Shown piece after piece: positions 7,700 through 17,291 of a stretch of DNA of 64,000 nt; within the stretch, counting starts at the first letter, position 1; each line of letters starts with the position of its first letter. Origin of the DNA: Clostridia bacterium (GTDB taxonomy: Bacteria; Bacillota; Clostridia; Oscillospirales; Acutalibacteraceae); NCBI GenBank assembly GCA_017414965.1, contig JAFQJL010000020.1:62001-126000 (forward strand). Direction: 5' to 3'. The position numbers and the translations under genes are program-made. The notes below the pieces were generated by a model, which was not told where the DNA came from, made no database searches, and saw only the letters and a list, made by a program, of their open reading frames with translations.

Positions 7700-9634
7700 A
7701 TGGCCAGAACGTTACAAGAACTGCAAAAGCAGTATCACACGGAATCCACCCCCGGAAAAGCGCCGCGCGGCGGTCCCGGTAATCGCGGACCGCGATTGAC
7801 CGGCAAGCCGAAAAACACCAAACAGACCGTTTCTCGTCTGCTGGGGTATGTGGGTGTCTATAAATGGCGATTGGTCGCGGTATTTGCTTGTATGCTGATT
7901 ACCACCGTCACCTCGTTGATCGCCTCGTATATGCTGGCGCCGATCATCAATAAACTGACGCTGGCGACCATTCCAAATGCGCAAATCAACCCCAGCGCAT
8001 TGGAAAAATTGGCCGATCGCGCGATTACGGCCGTGCTCGGCACAGACAATGCCGATGCATGGGTGTACGTCTTAGCGGCGCTGGCAATTTTGCTGGGAAT
8101 TTATTTGCTGGGCGTCGGCTCGGCGTACCTGCAAGCCAAACTGATGATGACCGTTTCGCAAGGCTCTATCGCCAAGCTTCGAAGCGATCTGTTTAGTAAA
8201 TTGCAAACCTTACCGGTGCGATTCTTTGATCGCAACACTACCGGCGAGGTGATGTCGCGGTTTACTAACGACATCGATAACATCGATATCATGCTCAACA
8301 ACGCGCTTACGTCCACCGTTTCGGGCTTGATCTCGTTGATCGGCACGTTTATCTTTATGCTGACTACCAACTGGATCTTAACGCTGGTGACGCTGTTCTT
8401 TATTCCGCTGTTTGCGTTGGGCGGCGGCGCGATCGCCAAAGCCTCCTCCAAGTATTACAGCGGTCAGCAGAGCGCGCTTGGCGCCGTCAACGGCTATATC
8501 GAGGAATACGTGACCGGTCAAAAAGTGGTCAAGGTGTTCAATCACGAGGAAACCTGTGTTGAGGAATTCGACTCGCTGAACGACGATTTACGGGATAAGC
8601 AATTCAAAGCGCAGTTTTTTGGCGGTATTATGGGACCGATTATGGGCAACACCTCTCAGATTTCCTACGGCATCACCATCGGTATCGGCGGCATTTTGAT
8701 GTGTACGGCCGGCTTTACGCCCGGTGGATTGACCGTCTTTGCCGGTTATTCCAAGCAATTCTCCATGCCGATCAACCAGATCTCGCAGCAGATGTCGACG
8801 GTGTTTGCGGCGTTGGCCGGTGCCGAGCGTGTGTTTGCGGTGATGGACAGTCAGCCGGAGCAATCGGAAGAAGAACGCGAAGCGATAATTGAGAAGCCGA
8901 TGATCGGCGACGTAAAATTGGAGAACGTAACCTTTGGCTACAACCCCGACAAGATCGTGCTTCAGGATATCTCGTTGTACGCCCATCCGGGACAAAAGAT
9001 CGCGTTTGTCGGCTCGACCGGCGCCGGTAAAACCACCGTGACCAATTTGATTACGCGGTTTTACGACATTCAGGAGGGGACGATCACCATCGACGGTGTG
9101 GACATCCGCACAATGCCGCGGTCGTATCTGCGCAGCAATATTGCAATGGTGTTGCAGGATACGCACTTGTTCTCCGGTACCGTTATGGAAAACATCCGCT
9201 ACGGTCGTTTGGATGCCACCGACGAGGAGGTTGTCGAGGCTGCCAAGCTGGCCAGTGCTCATTCCTTTATTATGCGACTGGAAAATGGTTACCAAACCGT
9301 ATTGACCGGCGATGGAGCCAACCTCTCGCAAGGACAGCGTCAGCTTCTCAATATCGCGCGAGCAGCCATCAGCAAGGCGCCGATCCTCATTTTGGACGAA
9401 GCGACCAGCTCGGTGGATACGCGTACCGAGCGACACATCGAGCGTGGTATGGCGCGCTTGATGAAAAATCGCACCACCTTTGTGATTGCGCATCGCTTGT
9501 CTACCGTGCGAAACGCCAATGCCATTATGGTGTTGGAGCAGGGGAGAATCATCGAACGCGGCGATCACGACGAATTGCTGGCGATGAAAGGTCGGTATTA
9601 CGATCTTTATACCGGCGCAATCGAATTGGATTAA
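7700..9634 (+). CDS. ABC exporter half-transporter, consensus site subunit
   Basis: Start MARTLQELQKQYHTESTPGK at ATG 7700 after AAAGGGGAGG; longer in-frame starts upstream overlap the preceding gene and lack a binding site. The 644-residue protein has a roughly 60-residue polar, Gly/Pro-rich N-terminal tail, an ABC exporter membrane domain (about 60-370), and a nucleotide-binding domain with Walker A GSTGAGKTT, signature NLSQGQRQLL, Walker B ILDEATSSVD with catalytic Glu, and H-loop VIAHRLSTV. It thus supplies the intact Walker B/H-loop that the partner lacks; its own signature is the altered SQGQ form, as known for heterodimeric multidrug/lipid exporters. Substrate cannot be deduced. Confidence 0.93.
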   Translation: MARTLQELQKQYHTESTPGKAPRGGPGNRGPRLTGKPKNTKQTVSRLLGYVGVYKWRLVAVFACMLITTVTSLIASYMLAPIINKLTLATIPNAQINPSALEKLADRAITAVLGTDNADAWVYVLAALAILLGIYLLGVGSAYLQAKLMMTVSQGSIAKLRSDLFSKLQTLPVRFFDRNTTGEVMSRFTNDIDNIDIMLNNALTSTVSGLISLIGTFIFMLTTNWILTLVTLFFIPLFALGGGAIAKASSKYYSGQQSALGAVNGYIEEYVTGQKVVKVFNHEETCVEEFDSLNDDLRDKQFKAQFFGGIMGPIMGNTSQISYGITIGIGGILMCTAGFTPGGLTVFAGYSKQFSMPINQISQQMSTVFAALAGAERVFAVMDSQPEQSEEEREAIIEKPMIGDVKLENVTFGYNPDKIVLQDISLYAHPGQKIAFVGSTGAGKTTVTNLITRFYDIQEGTITIDGVDIRTMPRSYLRSNIAMVLQDTHLFSGTVMENIRYGRLDATDEEVVEAAKLASAHSFIMRLENGYQTVLTGDGANLSQGQRQLLNIARAAISKAPILILDEATSSVDTRTERHIERGMARLMKNRTTFVIAHRLSTVRNANAIMVLEQGRIIERGDHDELLAMKGRYYDLYTGAIELD

Positions 9635-9644
9635 AAATAAAAAA

Positions 9645-9676
9645 GCCGTAAACTCCGTGGAGTTTACGGCTTTTTT
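9645..9676. terminator. bidirectional terminator between ABC operon and uxaA
   Basis: Stem GCCGTAAACTC/GAGTTTACGGC (9645-9655, 9660-9670), loop CGTG, flanked by A5 on the left and T6 on the right, so it can end transcripts from both sides of this convergent pair. Confidence 0.93.
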
Positions 9677-9683
9677 GTTTATG

Positions 9684-11126
9684 TTACAGCGTGACACCGG
9701 TTTTGAAAATAGCGATCTGGCGGTAGTTGTTCTGTTCATTTTTCGCTGTCACGTCGCCGCTGGCGAGCGCCAACAAATACGCATACAGCTCCTCCGAGAG
9801 ACCGTCCAGATCCTTGCCGGTCAGCAATTCGCCGGCGTCGAAATCGATCCATCCGGCTTTCTTCTGCGCCAACTGCGAGTTGGTGGAGATCTTCACGGTC
9901 GGCACCGGACAACCAAACGGCGTGCCGCGACCGGTCGTAAACAGCACCATCTGCGCACCGGCTGCCGCCAATGCCGTGGACGCCACCAAATCGTTACCGG
10001 GGCCGGTCATCAACGACAGACCTTTTACCTTGACCGGCTCGGCGTATCCCAGCACGCCGACAACCGGCAGGCGACCGCTCTTGCAGACGCAACCCAGCGA
10101 TTTTTCCTCCAGCGTGGTAATGCCGCCGTCCTTGTTGCCGGGGGACGGGTTTTCGTAACACGGCTGGTGATTTTCCGTGTAATAATCCTTAAATCCGGTC
10201 AGCATACCGACCGCTTGGTTGTAGATATCCTCGTTAACACAGCGGTTGAGCAACACCTGTTCGGCACCGAACATCTCGGGCACTTCGGTCAGTACCGAGC
10301 TACCGCCTTCTTCGACCACCAGGTCGGTCAAGCGACCCACCAACGGGTTAGCCGTCAAGCCGGAGAAACCGTCCGATCCGCCACATTTCATACCAAACAC
10401 CAGTTTGGAGGAGGGCTGCGGCGTGCGTACGTCGGCGTTTAGGAGCGCCATCTGGCGATCGATGATCGCCATCGCCGCTTCAATCTCGTCCTCGACGCCT
10501 TGGCATTCCAAGAACGCCACGCGCTCGGTATCGTAGTCGATTTTCTCCAAAAGCGGCTGCAGCGTTTCGATGCGGTTGTTCTCACAACCGAGACCGAGAA
10601 TCAGCACGGCACCGGCGTTCGGATTTTGCATCAACGAAAGCAACAATTTCTGGGTGTTGCTGTGATCCTCGCCGAGCTGCGAACAGCCGTACGGATGGGG
10701 GAAAGCATACACGCCGCTGCAACCCGATTTCAGCGAGAACGAGTAACGGGCGTTGGCTTTCTCGGCGATCAACTCGGCGGTTTTGGAAACGCAACCAACC
10801 GTCGGCAGAATCCACAGCTCGTTGCGGATGCCGACCTTGCCGTCGGCGCGCTCATAACCCATAAACGTGCGACTCTCGTGCGGCACGACCGCCGGAACAT
10901 CGGGGTGATATTCATACGCAGAGGAGGCGTCCAGTGCCGTGTGCAGGTTATGGGAGTGCACGTGCGCACCTTGCGGAATATCCTCGCTGGCCACACCGAT
11001 CGGATACCCGTATTTGATGACTTTTTCACCGGCTTTGATATCCGTCAACGCCACCTTGTGTCCGCGCAGTTCGCCCTCAATGACAACAGCGACGTTGTCG
11101 TTATTGGTGATCCGAATTGTTTTCAT
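9684..11126 (-). CDS. uxaA: altronate dehydratase
   Basis: The 480-residue product starts MKTIRITNNDNVAVVIEGEL. It has the UxaA architecture: an N-terminal SAF-like domain (about 1-90, with GAHVHSHNLHTALD) and a large C-terminal domain with ADGKVGIRNELWILPTVGC, SGCSGVYAFPHPYGCSQLGED and FGMKCGGSDGFSGLTANP, which contain the conserved Cys/His residues for the Fe centre. UxaA converts D-altronate to 2-keto-3-deoxygluconate in galacturonate catabolism. Its ATG overlaps the uxaB stop in an ATGA, so translation is coupled. It is last in the minus-strand operon with the GH2-like gene and uxaB. Confidence 0.95.
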   Translation of the reverse strand: MKTIRITNNDNVAVVIEGELRGHKVALTDIKAGEKVIKYGYPIGVASEDIPQGAHVHSHNLHTALDASSAYEYHPDVPAVVPHESRTFMGYERADGKVGIRNELWILPTVGCVSKTAELIAEKANARYSFSLKSGCSGVYAFPHPYGCSQLGEDHSNTQKLLLSLMQNPNAGAVLILGLGCENNRIETLQPLLEKIDYDTERVAFLECQGVEDEIEAAMAIIDRQMALLNADVRTPQPSSKLVFGMKCGGSDGFSGLTANPLVGRLTDLVVEEGGSSVLTEVPEMFGAEQVLLNRCVNEDIYNQAVGMLTGFKDYYTENHQPCYENPSPGNKDGGITTLEEKSLGCVCKSGRLPVVGVLGYAEPVKVKGLSLMTGPGNDLVASTALAAAGAQMVLFTTGRGTPFGCPVPTVKISTNSQLAQKKAGWIDFDAGELLTGKDLDGLSEELYAYLLALASGDVTAKNEQNNYRQIAIFKTGVTL

Positions 11127-12538
11127 AAAACCGCCTCCATTGCTTTCATCGCGCCGTTATCCAGAATATCGCTCAGATAACCCGCAACAGCCGGAACAAA
11201 GCCTTCGTATGCCGAGAGATCCTCGCCCCAGAAATCGGTCTTTTTCGCCACAGTATCTACGAACTCCGCCACCGGCAGATCCTTTTTAACCAGCTCTGCA
11301 AAGAACTCCAGCACATCGGCGTTGTCCTGCAACTCGTACGGCGCGTGACCGTTCTTCTCGTGGCCCATATAGAATGCCAACAGAGCCGCAAAAGAGAAGG
11401 TGAGAGCCGTCGGCAGCTTGCCGTTGGCCTTTACATAATCCTTAAACGAACAGAGGCAACGAGCCTTCCACTTGGAAACGGAGTTTAAGGAGATGGAGAG
11501 CAGGCGGTGTGCGATAAACGGGTTGGCAAAACGCTCAAACACCGATTCCGCAAACGCTTCCGGATTCTCGGTGCCGCCCGGCAACACCGGCACGACCTCA
11601 TCCAACACAACTTTCTTCATAAAGCCGAAGATCACCGGATCTTCCATGCACTCGCGCACGATGTCCTTGCCCGCCAAGAAACCGGCCAACACCGTGGAAG
11701 TGTGCGCGCCGTTTAAGATACGGACTTTGCGCTCGCGATAGGGGAGCACCGAATCCGCAAACGCCGCCGGCAGACCGGCTTTCAGCAACGGGAACTCTTC
11801 GGAAAGGTTCTTTTTGTTCTGCAGCGCCCACAGCGCAAACGGCTCGCCGACATCCAACAGATTGTCTTTGTAACCCAATTCCGCCTCAATCGCCGCCGCT
11901 TCTTCGCGCGGATAACCGGTTACAATGCGGTCAACCAGCGTCGAGCAGAACGCGCACGCGTCGTTCAGCCAATCGATAAACGCCTGCGGCAGATCCCAGT
12001 TGCGTGCGGTTTTCATCACGCAATCTTCCAGCGCCGCGCCGTTTTCCTCAATCAGCTCGCAGGGGAGCATATACAGACCCTTGTCGGCAGCGCCATCAAA
12101 GTGGCAATAACGCTCATACAGGAATTTGGTCAGCTTGGAGGGATACTCCTTCGGCGGACAATCGGTCAGCTTGTCGTCCGGACCGTATACAATGCCGGCT
12201 TCGGTGGTGTTGGAGATGATAAAGCGCAAGGTCGGACATTTGGCGTACTCCATAAACGCCTCGTAATCCTCGTAGGTGCCCACGCTATCCGCCACACAAT
12301 GGATGATACGGCTCTTGTTAATGACCTCGCCGTTCATTTTGCCGCGATTGATCAGGGTATAGGTATGATCCTGCTCGCGCAGCATATCCAACGAACCGAA
12401 CGGAACGGCCTTGGCAATGCAAACGCTGCCGTTAAAATCCGTCTTTTCATTCAGTTCTTCGATCATATATTCCACAAACGCGCGAAGGAAACCACCCTCA
12501 CCGAATTGCAGAACTTTCACCGGATACTTTACTCTCAT
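11123..12538 (-). CDS. uxaB: tagaturonate reductase (altronate oxidoreductase)
   Basis: Start MRVKYPVKVLQFGEGGFLRA at the ATG complementary to 12536-12538, with AAGGAGG a few bases upstream inside the end of the preceding gene; longer in-frame extension runs antisense to nothing useful and is rejected. The 471-residue protein belongs to the mannitol dehydrogenase/UxaB family: an N-terminal Rossmann NAD-binding segment (QFGEGGFLRAF), a central VDRIVTGYPREEAAAIE region, and the catalytic-domain motif RKVRILNGAHTSTVLAGFL. It interconverts tagaturonate and altronate with NAD(H). One base separates it from the upstream GH2-like gene, and it overlaps uxaA by four bases, which supports a tight operon. 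Confidence 0.95.
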   Translation of the reverse strand: MRVKYPVKVLQFGEGGFLRAFVEYMIEELNEKTDFNGSVCIAKAVPFGSLDMLREQDHTYTLINRGKMNGEVINKSRIIHCVADSVGTYEDYEAFMEYAKCPTLRFIISNTTEAGIVYGPDDKLTDCPPKEYPSKLTKFLYERYCHFDGAADKGLYMLPCELIEENGAALEDCVMKTARNWDLPQAFIDWLNDACAFCSTLVDRIVTGYPREEAAAIEAELGYKDNLLDVGEPFALWALQNKKNLSEEFPLLKAGLPAAFADSVLPYRERKVRILNGAHTSTVLAGFLAGKDIVRECMEDPVIFGFMKKVVLDEVVPVLPGGTENPEAFAESVFERFANPFIAHRLLSISLNSVSKWKARCLCSFKDYVKANGKLPTALTFSFAALLAFYMGHEKNGHAPYELQDNADVLEFFAELVKKDLPVAEFVDTVAKKTDFWGEDLSAYEGFVPAVAGYLSDILDNGAMKAMEAVL

Positions 12539-12539
12539 G

Positions 12540-15371
12540 TTACTTTTCCTCCTTGTGTAATGAATAGCCAATATGATAATACCCTTGCTCCGACAGTTCC
12601 GGAGTCCATGCGGGCAAAACCGACCGATGTTCTTTGCCGATAAACGCGTATTCCGTCTGTGCCACCGCACGGTTTTCGGCATCGTAGATCGTTGCCGTGA
12701 CGGTGTAAGCCGCTCCCGCTTCCGTTCCTACCACAACCGGCGAGAGGGAGAAGCCCGGGGCTTTTATGACGTCTACGTCATCTGACAACACTTGAACCGG
12801 CGCAAAGCTGTCTCGCAGGGTGTAAAACGCCAATTTCGGATAGCCGTAGTTGTCGATCGGCGGTTTCAAATATCCACCGTCGTTAGCACCGCCCATTAAA
12901 CAGCACCACAGCATACCGTCCACGTCGTTTAGGCGCATGATCTGCGTATCCACTTTGGCTGCCAGCGCTTGATAAGCCTGACTTTCTTCCCATTGATCCT
13001 CTGAAAAACGGAAGCCCAACACGTCGTCGTTCGGGAACTCGTACGAGTAGTGGTTGAAGTATGTTTGCGCCTCCGGCACACGCGGATCCTGTCGACCAAT
13101 CACCGCAAATTCCGTTACCAGATACGCATGCTGCTTGCTGGCGTACAACTCCGGCTGCATCGACCACGACTGCTTTCGCATCTTATCCCAGCCGGTTCCG
13201 TAGCCCAAAAGCACCTCGTAGGTGTGTGCGGAACGCACGACCTGCGGATCGGACCATTCCGCCGGCGCCGTAACCGGATTGCCGGCGTGATCGGCCGTTC
13301 CGGCGTCGTTATAAAACGCGCAACCCTCTTTGGGAATCATATCGCCGGCGTAGTACAGATGGGAGACCGGACAGATCAGACGGGTCGGATCGACCGCTTT
13401 CACCGCCGGTACAAAATTTTTATAAATGCGATCAATATCTCGCAGGGAGGGGTGGTACTCGTTGGTGCCTTCCCACATCACGATGCTCGGGTGATTGATC
13501 CGCGCCCGTAGCTGCGCTATGTAACCCTCTTTGGCACGCCATTCTTCCTCAAACATCAACTGTTCCACGCTATCGATATACCGCGTGATCCAGATGAGCA
13601 TCAGACCGAGACGATCTGCATACCGCGCATATCGTGCGTCGTTCGTGCCGTAGCCGAGGACGTGCAATCGCAAGGTGTTGCTTCCCAGTTCTTTGCCCAT
13701 CATTTCCTGCCACAGCACCAGTTCGGAGGTGGGGGAAATATGACGTCTGGACGTTTCGCTGTAAGGCGGCAAGAACTGCATCAACAACGCGCCGGTCATC
13801 ACAAACGGTTTGCCGTTGAGCGTCAGGCGTCCATCGACCTGAGAAATGGTGCGGAAGCCGGTTTCAACGACGGCGTCGTCAATCGGCGTGCCGGTTTCGT
13901 CGCAAGCCTCCACGCGAACAGCGTAAAGAACGGGCGTCTCCGGCGACCATACGTCCGCTTTGAAAGAGATGGTTTCCGCCAGTCGATCGCAAACGGGCAC
14001 TTGCAAGATTCGGGTTTCGGTTTGTTCTTCCACCGGGAAAATCTTGCGAATATACACGTTGGCGGCGGTCAGACGATCAAACGTCGCCGAAACGGAGCAG
14101 GTGACTGTATCGCCAGAAACGTCGGTTGTCAACACCTCAACATCCTTCACTTCCAACGCATTGACCAGCGTCAGCGAGACTTGATTGCAGAACCAACCGT
14201 TATACGCATCCGTTTGTCGATGCCAGTTAAACAGCGTTTCGGGCGCGCGAGGCTCTACCGTAATCTCCAATCGATTTTGACCGATATTAACAAAGGAAGA
14301 AACGTCGATTTCGTGCTTTTCAAAACCATCGGTTTCCAGCACAGTCGTGCCGTTTAAGACCACACGACCGTGCGGATCTAACGACTCGACCGTCAAAATG
14401 GCTTTTTGATGCGGCGTGACTTCAAATTCTTTTTCCAAAACCAGCCGTTTATCTCGATTTTCGTATCCGCCCACGCAGTAGGGGAGCGATACCTCGCCGA
14501 CCAACTGGCGCGCCGCCGTCGCTTTGGCGGCAGGACGGAAGAATTCCGTGTATGTACCGCTTTCTGTTTCCAGCGCAAGCGGGCGCACGATCCATTCGCC
14601 CACATGGAACATACCGCACCCGATAAACAGCATATCCGGCACCGCTTCATAGGAAAGCGGGAATTCCTCAGACCGAACGCCGTTTAAAGTCACCGAAAAC
14701 GTTTTATCCGTCACATCGATGCGGACCGTTTGTTCCGTATCAAAGGCATACGGGCCAACGGGAACGTTCTTTAAGTGATAAGGGCATTCGTTACCCAAAC
14801 GCACGTAGCACATGCCGTTGGCGTAAAAATGCAGCTTTACCAGATCGTGAATGCCGCTACGCAGTTCCACCGTACGACCGGTGGTCGTATCCAATATTCC
14901 CCCGGGAATAGGGGCGGAATACGCGGAATCCATCATAAAAGAGAAGGTGAAGCTTTTGATGGGATCTGCGGAGTCTAATGCATATGCCGCCGCCGGCGGT
15001 GGCGCCGTACCGCGCTCGCGGAAACGGAGCGCGCCAAGTTCTACCGCCGCATACGGCGTGTACAACGACCAGCCGCTGTACGCTTGCGGTGCCGCTTCCA
15101 ACGAAGCGGTCATGGTATCAAAGACCAATCGCTTGGTTACCTGCGGCAATGCTTCACGGTCAAACGTTTCCAGCAACGCGCGCGCCGCCGCCGGATCTAC
15201 CACTTTTTCCGGCATATCCGGTAAAGAATAGTTTTGTTTTAAATGATTGGCATATTGCCGCAAAAATTCCAGCCGCTTCTCCTTCCCAATGACTCGATCG
15301 TCTGTAAAGTCATTGTGCCCGGAGGGGAGGGCTGGATCAAAATAAAAAAACTCGCTAAATGTTGTATTCAT
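12540..15371 (-). CDS. glycoside hydrolase family 2-like enzyme
   Basis: The 943-residue protein starts MNTTFSEFFYFDPALPSGHN and has no signal peptide, so it should act on imported oligosaccharides. The first 290 residues form an unusual beta-rich module (segments SFTFSFMMDSAYSAP and RIDVTDKTFSVTLNG). Then come a sugar-binding jelly roll (about 300-420), an immunoglobulin-like domain, and a (beta/alpha)8 barrel (about 520-850) with WEGTNEYHPS, where E638 fits the acid/base of the GH2 NE motif, and LVTEFAV, where E754 fits the nucleophile. GH2 members include beta-galactosidases, glucuronidases and mannosidases; specificity is not determined. It is the first gene of an operon with uxaB and uxaA, hinting at a uronic-acid-containing substrate. 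Confidence 0.85.
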   Translation of the reverse strand: MNTTFSEFFYFDPALPSGHNDFTDDRVIGKEKRLEFLRQYANHLKQNYSLPDMPEKVVDPAAARALLETFDREALPQVTKRLVFDTMTASLEAAPQAYSGWSLYTPYAAVELGALRFRERGTAPPPAAAYALDSADPIKSFTFSFMMDSAYSAPIPGGILDTTTGRTVELRSGIHDLVKLHFYANGMCYVRLGNECPYHLKNVPVGPYAFDTEQTVRIDVTDKTFSVTLNGVRSEEFPLSYEAVPDMLFIGCGMFHVGEWIVRPLALETESGTYTEFFRPAAKATAARQLVGEVSLPYCVGGYENRDKRLVLEKEFEVTPHQKAILTVESLDPHGRVVLNGTTVLETDGFEKHEIDVSSFVNIGQNRLEITVEPRAPETLFNWHRQTDAYNGWFCNQVSLTLVNALEVKDVEVLTTDVSGDTVTCSVSATFDRLTAANVYIRKIFPVEEQTETRILQVPVCDRLAETISFKADVWSPETPVLYAVRVEACDETGTPIDDAVVETGFRTISQVDGRLTLNGKPFVMTGALLMQFLPPYSETSRRHISPTSELVLWQEMMGKELGSNTLRLHVLGYGTNDARYARYADRLGLMLIWITRYIDSVEQLMFEEEWRAKEGYIAQLRARINHPSIVMWEGTNEYHPSLRDIDRIYKNFVPAVKAVDPTRLICPVSHLYYAGDMIPKEGCAFYNDAGTADHAGNPVTAPAEWSDPQVVRSAHTYEVLLGYGTGWDKMRKQSWSMQPELYASKQHAYLVTEFAVIGRQDPRVPEAQTYFNHYSYEFPNDDVLGFRFSEDQWEESQAYQALAAKVDTQIMRLNDVDGMLWCCLMGGANDGGYLKPPIDNYGYPKLAFYTLRDSFAPVQVLSDDVDVIKAPGFSLSPVVVGTEAGAAYTVTATIYDAENRAVAQTEYAFIGKEHRSVLPAWTPELSEQGYYHIGYSLHKEEK

Positions 15372-15415
15372 ATTGGAAAATCCTTAAATTTACAAATTAA
15401 CTTTTAATTAATTTT

Positions 15416-15443
15416 ATTATAGTATTTCTGTCGAAAAAGTCAA
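15416..15443 (-). promoter_or_regulatory. sigma-A promoter of the GH2-uxaB-uxaA operon
   Basis: On the minus strand TTGACT (complement of 15438-15443), 16-bp spacer, TATAAT (complement of 15416-15421), about 45 bases before the GH2 start codon. Confidence 0.8.
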
Positions 15444-15485
15444 GTATTTAGGCTGTTTTTTGAATAGATGATAATATATTCCTAA

Positions 15486-15514
15486 TTGACAAATCGACAT
15501 CTTAAAATTATAAT
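15486..15514 (+). promoter_or_regulatory. consensus sigma-A promoter of the rhamnosidase-like gene
   Basis: TTGACA (15486-15491), exactly 17 bases, TATAAT (15509-15514). It diverges from the GH2 operon promoter about 40 bp away. Confidence 0.88.
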
Positions 15515-15581
15515 TGTTTTAGCGTTCTAATTCTCATACGCTTCGCCCTCGTTTGCAGAGCGTCTATTTTTTTCGTGAAAA

Positions 15582-15593
15582 GAAACCGGTTTC
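15582..15593. promoter_or_regulatory. palindromic LacI/CcpA-type operator candidate
   Basis: GAAACCGGTTTC is a perfect 12-bp palindrome with a central CG, as in LacI-family operators and catabolite-responsive elements; it fits the cre consensus at most positions. It lies downstream of the promoter at 15486-15514 and just before the ribosome binding site, where a bound repressor would act as a roadblock. Confidence 0.6.
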
Positions 15594-15611
15594 AAAAAGG
15601 GGATGTCGTAT

Positions 15612-17285
15612 ATGTTAAGCGATCTGCGTTACATTGAAACAGAAACTCTCCGGCGCGACCACATTGCGCCGGTAGAAATCCTGCTCGCCACCGAAGGTGT
15701 GGAGAATGCCGAATACTTACTGACGCCAGCCGACTCGCAAATCCGGATGGGCGCGCCGTATTACACGACTCTTTCCACCGAGGGCGGCAAAAAAGCAGCC
15801 CTACTTCTCGACTTCGGCAGCGAGATCGTGGGTGGCGTGCGCCTGTTTTCGCTGGAAAGTAGCCAGCGAGCCGGCACGCGCATTCGTCTTTCGTTCGGCG
15901 AATCGGCGGCAGAGGCGATGACACCGCTGGGTGAAAAGGGAACAAGCTGCGATCACGCCATCCGTGATATGGAGGTTACACTGCCGTGGAACGGTATGAA
16001 CGCCTTTGGATACACCGGATTCCGGTTTGTTTATATCGAAGTATTGGATAAAGAGTGTTGGTTGCGACTTTCCGGCTTGCAAGGTGTATGCCTTTACAGA
16101 GACATCCCGTATTTGGGTACGTTCCATTCGAGCGATCCCATTCTCGATCGGATCTATGAGGTATGTGCCTACACTGTTCACTTGAATATGCAGCACTTGA
16201 TTTGGGACGGAATCAAGCGCGATCGCGCCGTTTGGATCGGCGATATGCACCCCGAAATGCTGACGATTCGTACGGTTTTCGGACAGCAAAAAATACTGGA
16301 CGATTCGTTGCGATTTGTTGCCAAAAACTACCCCTTGCCGCAATGGCCGAACGGCATGGCCACCTATGGTTTGTGGTACTTATTTATCCTTTCTGACTGG
16401 TATTTACACGGCGGAAGCGACGAGTTGATAACCGAACTTGCAGACTATTGGAAGCCGCTTCTTTCGCAGTGGCTGGATCTGATTCACGATGAGGGAGAGG
16501 CGCTGATTGAAGAGGAGATCAAATCGGGATTCTTCTTGGATTGGCCGACCCGCTATCACGAAGAAGCACGCGCCGGTATTTATGGTTTGATCTGTCTGAC
16601 GTTGGATGCTTGTCAACGATTGTGCAAGAGCGTAAAGGATATCACCTTGTCGGACAGATGCAAACATAAGCGTGCTGTTTTAGAGAAATCCTCTTTCAAA
16701 ATCGGCGATAAAAAGCAAGTAACGGCTATGCTGTGGCTTTCCGGATTGATTCGCGACAAAAAAGCGATCGCCGAGGCGCTGTCAAAGCAAGGCGGGCACG
16801 GAATGTCCACGTTCCAAAGCTATTACATCTTAAAAGCGACCGCCGAAGCGGCGGATACGCAAACCGCATTGGACATGCTCCGCGAATATTACGGCGGTAT
16901 GTTGCAGGTTGGCGCCACCACTTTCTGGGAGGATTTCGATCTGGATTGGTTGCAGGATGGCGCGCATTTGAAAAACCTGCCGATCGACGGTCAATACGAC
17001 ATTCACGGCGATAACGGTCGCTTCTGCTACGTAGGCTTCCGTCACTCGCTTTGCCACGGCTGGAGCGGCGGTCCGAGCGCGTTCCTTGCCGAGAACGTTC
17101 TTGGAATCCGGATTTTAGAGGCTGGTTGCCGCAAATTGGCCATCCAACCCCATCTGGGTGATCTGGAATGGGCGTCCGGCACGTATCCCACGCCGTACGG
17201 CATAGTATCGGTGTCTGCGAAAAAAGTCGACGGACAAATCGTCGTCGAGGTAGACGCGCCAAAAGAAATCGAAATCGTCCAATAA
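15612..17285 (+). CDS. alpha-L-rhamnosidase-like (GH78 family) protein
   Basis: ATG 15612 (MLSDLRYIETETLRRDHIAP) is preferred to ATG 15603 because AAGGGGA lies eight bases before it. The 557-residue protein lacks a signal peptide. After a beta domain (about 1-150) it has the helical-barrel catalytic region of bacterial rhamnosidases: DGIKRDRAVWIGDMHPE matches the conserved D-x-x-R-E/D-R-x-W-x-G-D region holding the catalytic acid and sugar-binding residues, and SLCHGWSGGPSAF is the C-terminal family motif. It is shorter than most GH78 enzymes, missing the extra N-terminal binding domains. GH78 enzymes remove terminal rhamnose, for example from rhamnogalacturonan. It faces the GH2-uxaB-uxaA operon, so both may be controlled together. 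Confidence 0.86.
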   Translation: MLSDLRYIETETLRRDHIAPVEILLATEGVENAEYLLTPADSQIRMGAPYYTTLSTEGGKKAALLLDFGSEIVGGVRLFSLESSQRAGTRIRLSFGESAAEAMTPLGEKGTSCDHAIRDMEVTLPWNGMNAFGYTGFRFVYIEVLDKECWLRLSGLQGVCLYRDIPYLGTFHSSDPILDRIYEVCAYTVHLNMQHLIWDGIKRDRAVWIGDMHPEMLTIRTVFGQQKILDDSLRFVAKNYPLPQWPNGMATYGLWYLFILSDWYLHGGSDELITELADYWKPLLSQWLDLIHDEGEALIEEEIKSGFFLDWPTRYHEEARAGIYGLICLTLDACQRLCKSVKDITLSDRCKHKRAVLEKSSFKIGDKKQVTAMLWLSGLIRDKKAIAEALSKQGGHGMSTFQSYYILKATAEAADTQTALDMLREYYGGMLQVGATTFWEDFDLDWLQDGAHLKNLPIDGQYDIHGDNGRFCYVGFRHSLCHGWSGGPSAFLAENVLGIRILEAGCRKLAIQPHLGDLEWASGTYPTPYGIVSVSAKKVDGQIVVEVDAPKEIEIVQ

Positions 17286-17291
17286 TCCGAA

